A stretch of DNA of 64,000 nt, taken from positions 45,055-109,054 of the forward strand of contig WHUX01000178.1 in NCBI GenBank assembly GCA_015179025.1. The letters are read 5' to 3'. Position 1 is the first letter of the stretch. Each line of letters begins with the position of its first letter. This document shows positions 18,543-27,907 of this stretch, in pieces. The notes below the pieces were generated by a model. That model was not told where the DNA came from. It did not search any database and worked only from the letters and a program-made list of their open reading frames with translations. Position numbers and translations under genes: made by a program. The stretch is from Terfezia claveryi. Its lineage: Eukaryota; Ascomycota; Pezizomycetes; Pezizales; Pezizaceae.

Positions 18543-19480
18543 TGTTCTGGGCCGCCCGCGGGCGGCATACCCACTATGCCTCCCGCGGGCAATTCATTTA
18601 ATTACTGCATTTAGTATATAACGTACTTGAATTAATAAAAAATATACCTAACTAGAGCTATATTAAATACATACAACTAGCTATTTGTTATCCTCCGGGT
18701 CGATTGAGTCATCCTCCAGATCAATTGGGCTATTATCCAGGAGTCCAATTTGTGTCCGTTCGGCGTTCAGCTAGAGCCGACTCTGGTATGACAAAAGAAT
18801 ATTTAAAGCATTGGCAGCAACGATTGGTATAGGACTTTATGTAAATACATAAGACAGAAACCCAAGTTGTTGCGGATGTCTGCGGGGAAGCATTAGCTAA
18901 AGTGATTATGGATTGTCGGGTAAGTAGCTGGAGTAATACAATTTCATTTATACAACCCCATAAGATTAGAAGTGCTGTATCCGACACAATTTAGTGAGAC
19001 GAGACTGCACCACTTTATCAATCTTTTGGACTGGAGGTGTGCGAGGTTTTCCATGTTTTATTTGATACTTCCAAATCTCATAGCAAGTGCTCAATTCCTT
19101 TAAATTCACCACTATTATCCGATCGTAAATGGTTAAATTAACTATAAAGCTGAATCCATAATGTCATTGCAGATGTAACAGACTCCGACTAATAATATTA
19201 GTATCATATTACGTGTATTACTGAGTTTAACTTACCATTTTATCTTCTAATGGAACAACCGCGTACCATATGGTCTTTCATATGACAGATCCATTTATAT
19301 TGTCCATCAGGCTCATGGCGCATATCAATTAGATTAACTAAACCTCGTTCAATATCTCTATATTTTTCTATTAATTCAAGTGCGTTATGAATCAAATACA
19401 GTAATTAAATAAATTGCCCGCGGGGGGCATAGTAGGTATGCCGCCCGCGGGCGGCCGATGCCCGCGAGCGGCCCAGAACA
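18543..19480 (-). mobile_element. GINGER-like DNA transposon fossil with TIRs and 4-bp duplication
   Basis: Termini start TGTTCTGGGCCGCCCGCGGG (left) and, reverse-complemented, TGTTCTGGGCCGCTCGCGGG (right). GC-rich blocks of about 70-80 bp, with GCGGCATACC and ATTTAATTACTG, extend the inverted repeat. A perfect 4-bp duplication CATA flanks it (18539-18542, 19481-19484). Inside on the minus strand is a degenerate integrase: ERGLVNLIDMRHEPDGQYKW (first Asp), LRSDNSGEFKGIEHLL (second Asp, followed by a stop), then IKHGKPRTPPVQKIDKVVQ, where the expected Glu is not in place. It ends with an acidic tail (DLEDDSIDPEDNK). TIRs with TGT ends, a 4-bp duplication and an LTR-retrotransposon-like integrase match the GINGER superfamily. 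Confidence 0.75.
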
Positions 19481-20090
19481 CATACGTTGCATACAAAATA
19501 ATCATTGCACGGACAAATAAACAATTCCAAAATACGAGCGAAATTCACCAGCAAAAAGCCAATACCTAATAATAAAAAAACTCAGAATGCAACAGGCAAA
19601 AGATAAAATAAAATAATAACCCAAATTATAATGCGATGAGAAACAAAATAAAAATAAAAAAAAACCAGCTTGATAATTGAGCTTCTAATTATGGCCTTCG
19701 GTAGAGAGTAAGAGAGTAATGACTGATGAATTTTTCCTATTTGACCACCGTTGCTTTGGACCCTTACCCTGGAGGGTTGAACACATTCGCAAACCGGGGG
19801 CGTTTCTGGTTGGACTGCACCCATGTGAGGAATGCAGTACGGAGGTACGGCGGGTTCGCACCGCCCCATCACCTTCCACTTTGTAATATACTCCTATTCT
19901 TTCTACATTTGTATGTACATATCTTATTTTCCCTCCCCGCATATGTGCATTTGGAAATAGGCATGAGCTTGCTACATTGTGATGGAAGCAAGGAAAAGTA
20001 AGAATAAGAAGAACAAGACTTCCATATTGGCGAGTTAGGGGTAAACACGGGTGTGGTGGATATGCAAAGATCAAACGGCCATATGGCTAG
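19481..20090. other. Intergenic, no recognised gene
   Basis: AT-rich to 19680. Overlapping minus-strand frames at 19582-20074 have no recognisable motif and are not supported as genes. Confidence 0.4.
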
Positions 20091-21262
20091 GTGGGTTGCA
20101 CGTCAAGCTGGGGGGAATGGGCTAATATTGCAAATATGGCGGGTTGAACGTCCAGCTGGGAAGAGGCGGATATCCTCAGCTGGGAAAGGAGCAAATATAT
20201 AGAGCTGGGGAAGGGGCGAATATATCCAGCTGCGGAAGGGGCTAATATATCCAGCTGCGGAAGGGGCGAATATATCCAGCTGCAGAAGGGGCGAATATAT
20301 CCTGCTGCTGAAGAGGCAAAGATTGGAGTTGGCGAGTTCAGGTTAAACCCGAGTGTAGTGCAATGGAAAAATAAAGCGACAAGGTGGCTAAGAGGTTGCA
20401 CGTCAAGCTGGGGAACGGGCTAATCTTGTATATATGGTGGGCTGAACACCCAGCTGGGGAAGGGGCGAATATATCCAGCTGGGGAAGGGGCGAATATATC
20501 CTGCTGCGGAAGAGGCGAAGATTGGAGTTGGCGAGTTCAGGGTAAATGCGGGTGTAGTGCATATGGAAAAATAAAGCGACTAGGTGGCTAAGAGGTTGCA
20601 CGTCAAGGTGGGCAACGGGCTAATATTGTATATATGGTAGGCTGAACATCCAGCTGGGGAAGGGGCTAATATGTCCAGCTGCGGAAGAGGCGAATACAGC
20701 TAGGTGGCAATGAATTTGGTACCCCCCTTATATAAGAGTCTGGTATTAGTGTGTACCTAGCACATATGTTATGGGTTTAAAGTGTGCTGTATTCTCGCAG
20801 TACGCCCCTTACATAAGAGTATGGAATTAGTACACACCTAGCATACATATTATGGGTTTAAAGCACATTGTATTCTTGCGGGGTACCAAATTCATTGCCA
20901 CCTAGCTGTATATCCTGCTGCGGAAGAGGCGAATATATCCAGCTGCGGAAGGGGCGAATATATCTTGCTGAGGAAGGGGCGAATATATCCAGCTGCGGAA
21001 GGGGTGATTATATCCTACTGCGGAAGGGGCGAATATATCCTGCTGGGGAAGGGGCGAATTTCTGGATATATTGCAGGTGAGATATCGAGCTGAGGAAGGC
21101 GCGAATATTGGATATATCGTAGGCAGAATATTAAGCTGGGGAAGGAGCGAATATCGGATATATCGCAGGCTGTATATCGAGCTGAGGAAGGCTCGAATAT
21201 TCGATATATCATAGGCAGAATATTAAGCTGGGGAAGTAGCGAATATCGGATATATCGCAGGC
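20091..21262. repeat. Complex minisatellite, GGGGCGAATATATCCAGCTG unit
   Basis: Head-to-tail units of 24-25 bp (GGGGCGAATATATCCAGCTG plus CGGAA) occur in blocks at about 20150-20320, 20450-20520, 20640-20695 and 20909-21260. The first blocks are embedded in a roughly 195-bp higher-order repeat (GAGTTGGCGAGTTCAGG... GTGGCTAAGAGGTTGCACG) present three times. A MITE at 20697-20908 interrupts the array. Confidence 0.85.
20697..20908. mobile_element. TA-duplicating MITE (Tc1/mariner-like), 212 bp
   Basis: Perfect 29-bp inverted termini start CAGCTAGGTGGCAATGAATT. TA dinucleotides flank it at 20695-20696 and 20909-20910. Removing the element and one TA restores the minisatellite unit GCGAATATATCCTGCTG exactly, which proves insertion with TA duplication. 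The interior is a tandem duplication of about 80 bp (each copy with ATTAGTRYRYACCTAGCA and ATGGGTTTAAAG). No transposase. Confidence 0.85.
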
Positions 21263-21437
21263 CTGTATATCAAGGTCAGTTTAACTCAGAGGTCCTCTTC
21301 TGAAGAGGCCCATTACATAATAGGGGTATTCAGAATAAAAGTATTTGGTTCAGACAACATCCGGATTTATCCGGTCGTAAAAGTCCGCTAGTCTGAATAC
21401 CCCTCAAAAAAAATCGGATACTTTTGCGAAATATCCG

Positions 21438-22418
21438 TAATCCTCCTCAAAGGATCGGGACAAGAACTCTCAAGACACCACTATAGCCTGGGTCCGCTCG
21501 CACATCGGGATCCCAGGTAATGAGAAAGCAGACCAGTTCGCTGCCTTTGCTTCCGCCTTAGGACAGATCTCTTGCTCAGACTCGATCGTAACAGAAGGGG
21601 GGATCAGGCAGGCCTCGAAGGCCATCAGAAGCCAGGCTCGCACAGCAGCAGGGTTCGGCATCAAAAGGACAGCTTGGAATCGTCATGCCCTCTCCACATA
21701 CACTTGGTGCCGAACGGACAAAGGGCCCCAAAGAGCCTGGCTTCACAAGATTGGAAAAGCAGAATCCAGCACCTGTCCCTGCGGTCACCACTCCCAGGAC
21801 GGCCGACACTTGGTCTTTGACTGCCCTCTCTTACGCGATCATAGACAAGCCCTGGGCAGCATTAAGGACTGGGAGGATCTTGATCGCCCAATCTGGATAG
21901 AGGAAGAGGAGGATGACAACTGGGACGCGGTAGAAGCCTTCTTCAGCTTTCTGTATAAGCGGATGGTTGGAAGCAGGCACGGAGAGATGTAGAGGGGTTC
22001 CTAAAAATATCCATCCACGCTAGGATAGGCTGGCCTTAGATAGCCGGTAGCACTCACGAGTTCCCTTACACTGTTTTCTCACACTTGTACTCTTTCACAT
22101 TTCTCTCCGTCTTTTTCGCTTTTCTACTTTAGTCGAGTTCATGGAAGGACAACGAAGACAGGTTTTCACATTCACACTTTTTCTCAGCGGGCCCCAGTCA
22201 GGCCCCCCGGGGTCATCTGGCCACTCGCCGGTTAATGACAGCATGGGGGCATCGCTTTTCTTACACTTTCTTATTTGTACTTAGTACTTGATTCTTGCGG
22301 CGGACCTGGCAGATTAACTTGCCTTGTCCTGAATCCACCCGGGTTTCCGGGCGGCTCTTCATAGTCCCCTTACTGGGATTGAATAAGAGTAACAAGTATT
22401 TAAAAAAAAAAAAGAAAA
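21438..22418 (+). mobile_element. Tad1-like LINE, 5'-truncated (0.98 kb)
   Basis: Flanked by a perfect 15-bp target duplication TTTGCGAAATATCCG (21423-21437 and 22419-22433). It encodes the RNase H end (AWVRSHIGIPGNEKADQFAA) and the C-terminal region: WNRHALSTYTWCRTDKGPQR, CPCGHHSQDGRHLVFDCPLL and WDAVEAFFSFLYKRM ending at 21992. A frame shift lies within the RNase H/C-terminal junction. The 3' UTR has GGCAGATTAACTTGCCTTGT and ends with an A run. The best-preserved C-terminus among the LINE copies here. Confidence 0.9.
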
Positions 22419-22732
22419 TTTGCGAAATATCCGGGTCGAATATTTGGGCATTTCTAAATGCATACATGTCACATGAGGGCACATATCACGTGTATAGCAT
22501 GTCGTGAGTAAGCGAAAAATTTACGCTAATGGCTTTTGGTGACGGATCCTAGTAGGCAGCGATTTTGCAAGCAACTCAACACCACACGAAATCGACGTTT
22601 GACTGGAATTTTTGAGGGTATTGGATGCAGAGAGCGTGAGAATCATTCTGTTCAAGGAGCAGAGGTACAGTAAGTATAGGCAGGCGAAATGAGGTGATAG
22701 GGTTAGGGGGGGGCTAACAGGTTTGATGATAG

Positions 22733-23224
22733 ATGGGGAGAAAAAAGGCCGTTAGTGCAGCACCTCAAGATGTTCATCTGCCGAGTTCACAAGCCAGAAG
22801 CCAGATTGCATGGGCGGGGAAACTGGATACCTCACTGGCATTGCTGATGAAGAATAATTGGTCTACCTATCAATCGTGCAGAAGTAAAATGGATTGGTAC
22901 CGGAAGTGGGCGGAAAAACTGGGAATTCTTCATCAAGACCCAAGCGGGGAAAAAACTAAGGCTCATGTTGCGTATATTTGGCTGCGTGTTACGGAGTACA
23001 GCAAAGCTAAAGAGTTGCTGAGGCAGACAGGGGCTGGAACAAAAATCAGGGAGTATAAGGTCGGGGTTAAGGTGGTGAGGGAAGAATTGACGCTTGACCA
23101 GCAGGTGGAGAAATTATGCCCGGCTTTCGATGCTCGTATCCAAACCCTCATCGACTTCCTCCAAACCCTCCCCCACGGTTCTTGCTATCACTCGCTGTGC
23201 CTGTATACAACTCCTCTCTTTTAA
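22733..23224 (+). CDS. Hypothetical protein, helical, possible SANT/Myb-like
   Basis: A 163-codon frame from ATG 22733: MGRKKAVSAAPQDVHLP..., then KLDTSLALLMKNNWSTYQSC and MDWYRKWAEKLGILHQDPSG. Spaced Trp residues in a helical basic context are reminiscent of SANT/Myb-like or trihelix modules, but I do not recognise the family. The last 20 residues (SCYHSLCLYTTPLF) look unlike coding sequence and may be read-through into an intron. No neighbours suggest a role. Confidence 0.35.
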   Translation: MGRKKAVSAAPQDVHLPSSQARSQIAWAGKLDTSLALLMKNNWSTYQSCRSKMDWYRKWAEKLGILHQDPSGEKTKAHVAYIWLRVTEYSKAKELLRQTGAGTKIREYKVGVKVVREELTLDQQVEKLCPAFDARIQTLIDFLQTLPHGSCYHSLCLYTTPLF

Positions 23225-23790
23225 CTCTTTCCAGTACCCCCTAATCAGCGTCCGCTTTCTGCTTATACGTGGCATTTCCTATTCGTGGCACTCAGGCCCT
23301 GTGATCCGAAGGGTTGGAGGTGCTGCCTGGAGTTGGTAGCTATGCTAAGCGCTCATACAAAAAAGGACAGAGAGAATTTCAAGTCTCATTTTGTTGTGCC
23401 ATTGCTTAACCACACTAAGCTATGCTGAACACGCCAAGTTATGCAGTCCCCTGAGCAGCTATGCAGTCTCGTGATATATCTACCTGGATTGAAAACCCAT
23501 GTATGAACCTAATAAAAAAACGTTGTCCAGCAATATTCACCGGAATATCCAGTACTCTAGTTGTGATTTTCCCGAATACTTGTTTCCCGACCCAAATTCT
23601 TTTTTTCATCGTAAACCACTGGATAAAAAAAACAACCTTTTTTTTATTTGGTTTTTCATATCCGGTTTTATTCGCCGGAAACTTTTACTCTGAATTCCCC
23701 TAATATACATACAACTAAGCATATAAAGTCCAATCGTAATTACGGTGGGCCGGGGCTCTTGGCGAGCTAAAGACGCAGCCAAGGTCACAT
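23225..23790. other. Intergenic, AT-rich, short repeats
   Basis: No gene seen. Contains three to four imperfect copies of AGCTATGC(A/T)GWRC-like motifs at 23338-23475 and several runs of T. Confidence 0.4.
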
Positions 23791-23796
23791 GAGAAG

Positions 23797-24036
23797 TCAA
23801 CCGGATGCAGCCAAGGCGCACGTGTGATACATAAAGTTATCACGAGGGGCGACTTGGCAAAGGCTAACGGGTTTTGGTACCTGCACTCCTTGTCCTCCGT
23901 ATTCGCCCCAACGACAACCCGAAACTTCCCCCACCCCTCGTGCTTGGCAATCATCGCCAAAATTATCGGGATCCATGCGGAAGAAGTGCCGAAAACGATC
24001 CAAAGGCAGCTGATGAATGATCTCCTCCCAGAAGCC
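23797..24036 (-). pseudogene. Possible transposase N-terminal remnant (Harbinger/DDE_4-like)
   Basis: The minus-strand frame FWEEIIHQLPLDRFRHFFRM followed by DPDNF resembles the start of Harbinger-type transposases, in which a 'FR..FRMD...F' helix precedes the catalytic core. The frame is lost within 40 residues and no catalytic motif remains. Weak evidence. Confidence 0.3.
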
Positions 24037-24740
24037 CTATGACTTCAGCACCTGAAATTTGCGGGATTGAAGGTACCGAATTCTTACCAAGGCATCTAAG
24101 TTCCTTAGCTTGCGCCGGAATAACCTGTCCTTCTCCCCCTGAGTTAAAGTTAGCTCACTCTCCCCACTGAAGATGCTGAAAGAGCTCTCTGATCCCAACT
24201 TGATGACAAGCTGAGGCTTAAGCTTAAAGACTCATCACTACCCTCCCCCATATCGTTGTCCTTCCTACCATCTTCATAACCTTAGGCGGCTGACGCATTA
24301 AAAAATCCTTTAACATGATATGCTGACGTCCTTCAATTTCCCTTTCTAGACTCTCCAAAAACCAGTCGATCAATAGGCATGTTGATGGTGATTGTTGACC
24401 TTAGCCGTAGTTATGAGGCTCCTACCTATAAGCTGAGGACTTAGACGAAATCTCTGGACGAAATCTAGTCTCATGCCAAGATCCCTACTGCCAAGTAGTC
24501 CATGCCGAACGCAGTGAATCAGGCTACCCCACCATACCTAATCAACGCTAGCGTGATTCTGCACCCGACTTGTGAACCGTACTTTTTGGGTCAAATTGAC
24601 CGTATATACGGTGGTTTTGGCCAGAATTAAGTCGAAAAAATCGAAACTTTTTTTGAATGTACAAATCGTACTTTTCGTATTTTTTTTTTCGTACGATCGT
24701 ACACGTACGAAAAGTTACGCCGTATTTCCTTAAGATTGAA
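24037..24740. other. Unassigned; contains GTACG/CGTAC palindromic tracts
   Basis: No gene seen. Near 24650-24715 are overlapping inverted repeats built from CGTACTTTTCGTA and TCGTACGATCGTACACGTACG, which could be a transposon terminus. Confidence 0.4.
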
Positions 24741-24749
24741 TACCGCATC

Positions 24750-24983
24750 CACTGGTGAGCAAGAGTCCTGGTCAGTTTAGAGACATAGGTCGAGCTTATG
24801 CAGTAAGTGACGCTACAACGGTCCATTTTTTGGGAAAAAGTGCACAAGGTATCCGAGCGCAAAAATAGGGTGGATGATACCGTGCAAACTGATCTACAAG
24901 AGTCCATTTTTTTGAAAAAGTACACCAGTACTGCATAAGCTCGACCATGTCTCTAAACTGACCAGGACTCTTGCTCACCAGTA
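24750..24983. mobile_element. Inverted-repeat MITE (about 230 bp)
   Basis: The left arm ACTGGTGAGCAAGAGTCCTG (from about 24750) and the right arm (to about 24983) are inverted copies over 55 bp, with a single base difference, through GGTCGAGCTTATGCAGTA. A second, weaker inverted match (GTCCATTTTTTGGGAAAAAG / TTTTTCAAAAAAATGGAC) continues inward. No clear target duplication and no ORF. Confidence 0.75.
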
Positions 24984-25547
24984 CCCCTAATGTCGATGTG
25001 CAAGTTGACTTGCATAAGTAGCAGCCCGACAGGCCCTCTTTTTCTTAGTCAACCGTGGCATCTATATGTATACAGAATACATTAGTTAAACAACATACTA
25101 TAGAGATATCGGGAATCATAGCTACCTCTAAATTTGGAGTTCGGGCTCTAGGTCTTCGGATTCATATGTTGTGAGAAGCCTAAAGTTGCGCTTGCCGACG
25201 CCTAGTCAGAGGGTCTTGGCATTATTTAGTGCTTAGTCAGCAGCTTGGAGAAATGTTAAACAGGTCGGTTCCATGTTGCCGGCACCATACTCGCTTGTCT
25301 CCACACCTCGTGGTTGTGGAGGACCGACCAAGCAGTGCGTTCATGGAAGTGGTTGTCGGCGTGATTGCACCTCTAGCTTTCCCATGAACAAGATGGGCTA
25401 GGGGCTATTTGAGCTAAGTTATTTTGTGTATCAATATAACCTCATTAATTCTTCGCTTGCTCCAAAACCCTGGCCGCTATCACTATTATGTATACCGCAC
25501 ACGTATTCCTACACAACCAAATAAAATATAAATTCCCCACATCAAAA
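24984..25547. other. Intergenic, 3' of the Cys/His-repeat gene
   Basis: No gene or clear repeat recognised. The end near 25500 probably holds the 3' UTR of the minus-strand gene. Confidence 0.4.
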
Positions 25548-27907
25548 TCAAAACACTGTGAAACCGGCAAACATAAGAACAAATATAACCAAACTCTTTA
25601 CCAACACAGACTCCATCCTACCCACTGCTGCAGTATATTCCACTGGTCGTTCTTCACAGTCTCCTGTTGATTCCTATATAGCAACCAACCGGTTAGCAAC
25701 TGAAGGTCTCCCTTTATATATATATCTGGATAATAAGGTATTGGGAATAGTTCACTTACTTTGCATTCAGATGTGCTAGTAGGGGTTTGTGTAGGCACAC
25801 AGTCCCAGTGATCACCATGTGCAACACATGCACTACCCGTTGGACTTGGTGGAAGGTTACCGCCGGTGGGAGAGTGCGAATCTTCCTCGGTCTCGCAGTC
25901 CCAGTGATCACCATGCGCTACACAGGAACTGCCAGTTGGACTGGGAGGAATATCGCCCCCAGTTTCTGTAGGCACACAGTCCCAGTGATCACCATGTGCA
26001 ACACATGCACTGCCCGTTGGGGTTGGAGGAAGGTTACCGCCGGTGGGAGAGTGCGAATCTTCCTCGGTCTCGCAGTCCCAGTGATCACCATGTGCTACAC
26101 AGGAACTGCCAGTTGGACTGGGAGGAATATCGCCCCCAGTTTCTGTAGGCACACAGTCCCAGTGATCACCATGTGCAACACATGCACTGCCCGTTGGGCT
26201 TGGAGGAAGGTTACCGTCAGTGGGAGAGTGGGAGTCGTCCTGTGGCTCGCAGTGCCAGTGATCACCATGTGCTGAACAGGAACTGCCAGTTGGACTGGGA
26301 GGAATATCGCCCCCAGTTTCTGTAGGCACACAGTCCCAATGATCACCATGGGCGACACAAGAACTGCCAGTTGGGCTTGGTGGAAGATCGCCGCCAGTGG
26401 GAGTTTGACTGCGATCATTCAATGTCTCCGTGGGTACACAGTCCCAGTGATCACCATGGGCGACACAAGAACTGCCAGTTGGGCTTGGTGGAAGGACGTT
26501 GGGAGCAGTGTTGATGAGAGTGGTGGTTACGATAGGCACACAATCCCAGTGATCGCCGTGTGGGACGCAATAGCTTCCCGTAGGGCTTGGTAGGAGGACA
26601 TTGGTAGTGACATGGCTAGGGCGCGCGGTGGCTGTGATAGGAACACAATCCCAGTGATCGCCGTGTGGGACGCAAGAACTTCCAGTAGGGCTCGGTGGGA
26701 GGACATCGGTAGAGGTGGTGACATGGGTGCGAGTCGTGGCTGTGATGGGCACACAATCCCAATGATCGCCGTGTGGGACGCAAGAGCTTCCAGTAGGGCT
26801 CGGTGGGAGGACATCGGTAGAGGTGGTGACATGGGTGCGAGTCGTGGCTGTGATGGGCACACAATCCCAATGATCGCCGTGTGGGACGCAAGAGCTTCCA
26901 GTAGGGCTCGGTGGGAGGACATCGGTAGAGGTGGTGACATGGGTGCGAGTCGTGGCTGTGATGGGCACACAATCCCAATGATCGCCGTGTGGGACGCAAG
27001 AGCTTCCAGTAGGGCTCGGTGGAAGGACATTGGTAGAGGTGGTGACATGGGTGCGAGTCGTGGCTGTGATGGGCACACAATCCCAATGATCGCCGTGTGG
27101 GACGCAAGAGCTTCCAGTAGGGCTCGGTGGAAGGACATTGGTAGAGGTGGTGACATGGGTGGCTGTGATAGGCACACAATCCCAATGGTCGCCGTGTGGG
27201 ACGCAAGAGCTTCCAGTAGGGCTCGGTGGGAGGACATTGGTAGAGGTGGTGACATGGGTGGGGAGCGTGGTGGCGGTGATAGGCACACAATCCCAGTGAT
27301 CGTCGTGTGGGACGCAAGAACTTCCAGTAGGACTTGGTGGTAAAACGGGAGTTTTTGTAGTTGTCGGGCACCGGTGAGGTACCATTGTTGTTGTTGTATA
27401 GAAATCTGTGATTCCAGCCTGCTCCAGGACCTGCCTTGCGACATAGGCGTATCCATACCCTTGGCCAGCGATGATGGTAAACACATTGATTAATTCCGAC
27501 CTATGTGTGACGGTTGACAATATTGGCCGAATCTCGCTGAAGAACTTCGGGTAATTTGTGATAGTGGTGTGTATACCGGTCATGGTGGTTAAAGAGGAAC
27601 AGAGAGTAGTAGTCGTGGGTGCTTGGGTGATTGTATGATTCTCACCAGTACTCGTAGTAGTTCCCGTAGGGCTGGGAGTCGTAGTCGTGACCGTTGGTAC
27701 GCAATGCCATTCCCCTGGAGCGTGAGTATGACAGTCGCCTGGAGGGGTGACACCAGGTGGACATGAAGTATGAGCCTCAATTACAGTACATCCAGAGGCT
27801 AACTGCCGTTCCTGAATAACGGGATGCGCAAGAGTAATCTGTGAGTAGAGGAAGACAAAGGCCACATCGAGGGCAAGAAGTTTTGAAAGATGCATTAAAA
27901 GATGCAT
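25548..27907 (-). CDS. Secreted, probably GPI-anchored Cys/His tandem-repeat protein
   Basis: Start at ATG 27907 (MHLLMHLSKLLALDVAFVF): a typical signal peptide ending near ITLAHP. After a unique region (about residues 40-200) come some 15 copies of a unit containing PPSPTGSSCVPHGDHWDCVP, separated by Thr/Ser-rich linkers suited to O-glycosylation. The C-x2-HGDHW-[DH]-C motif is a plausible metal site (inference); one copy keeps HGDHWHC-like form (SAHGDHWHCEP). A GTAAGT donor at 25759, a TTGCTAAC branch and a TATAG acceptor at 25674 define an 86-nt intron. Splicing gives a short last exon ending in a hydrophobic tail (SLVIFVLMFAGFTVF) just before TGA at 25548, a GPI-anchor-type signal; without splicing this tail is lost. 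Several 108-bp units are nearly identical, so copy number probably varies. Likely role is cell-surface or wall display, perhaps metal binding. Confidence 0.75.
25674..25759 (-). other. Spliceosomal intron in the repeat-protein gene
   Basis: GTAAGT at the 5' end (25759), TTGCTAACC branch-like sequence near the 3' end and TATATAG acceptor. Its removal joins GAATGCAAA to GAATCAACA in frame and creates the hydrophobic C-terminus. Confidence 0.7.

Noticed and set aside
19582..20074. Overlapping minus-strand ORFs of 96 and 129 codons
   Set aside because: No motif and mutual overlap in different frames; no splice signals that rescue either.
20091..21262. CRISPR-like spaced repeats
   Set aside because: Units are head-to-tail without unique spacers and the genome is fungal; this is a minisatellite.
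26527..27486. Long antisense and alternative-frame ORFs (319, 251, 243 codons)
   Set aside because: Shadows of the 108-bp coding repeat of the Cys/His protein; the real frame has signal peptide and anchor.
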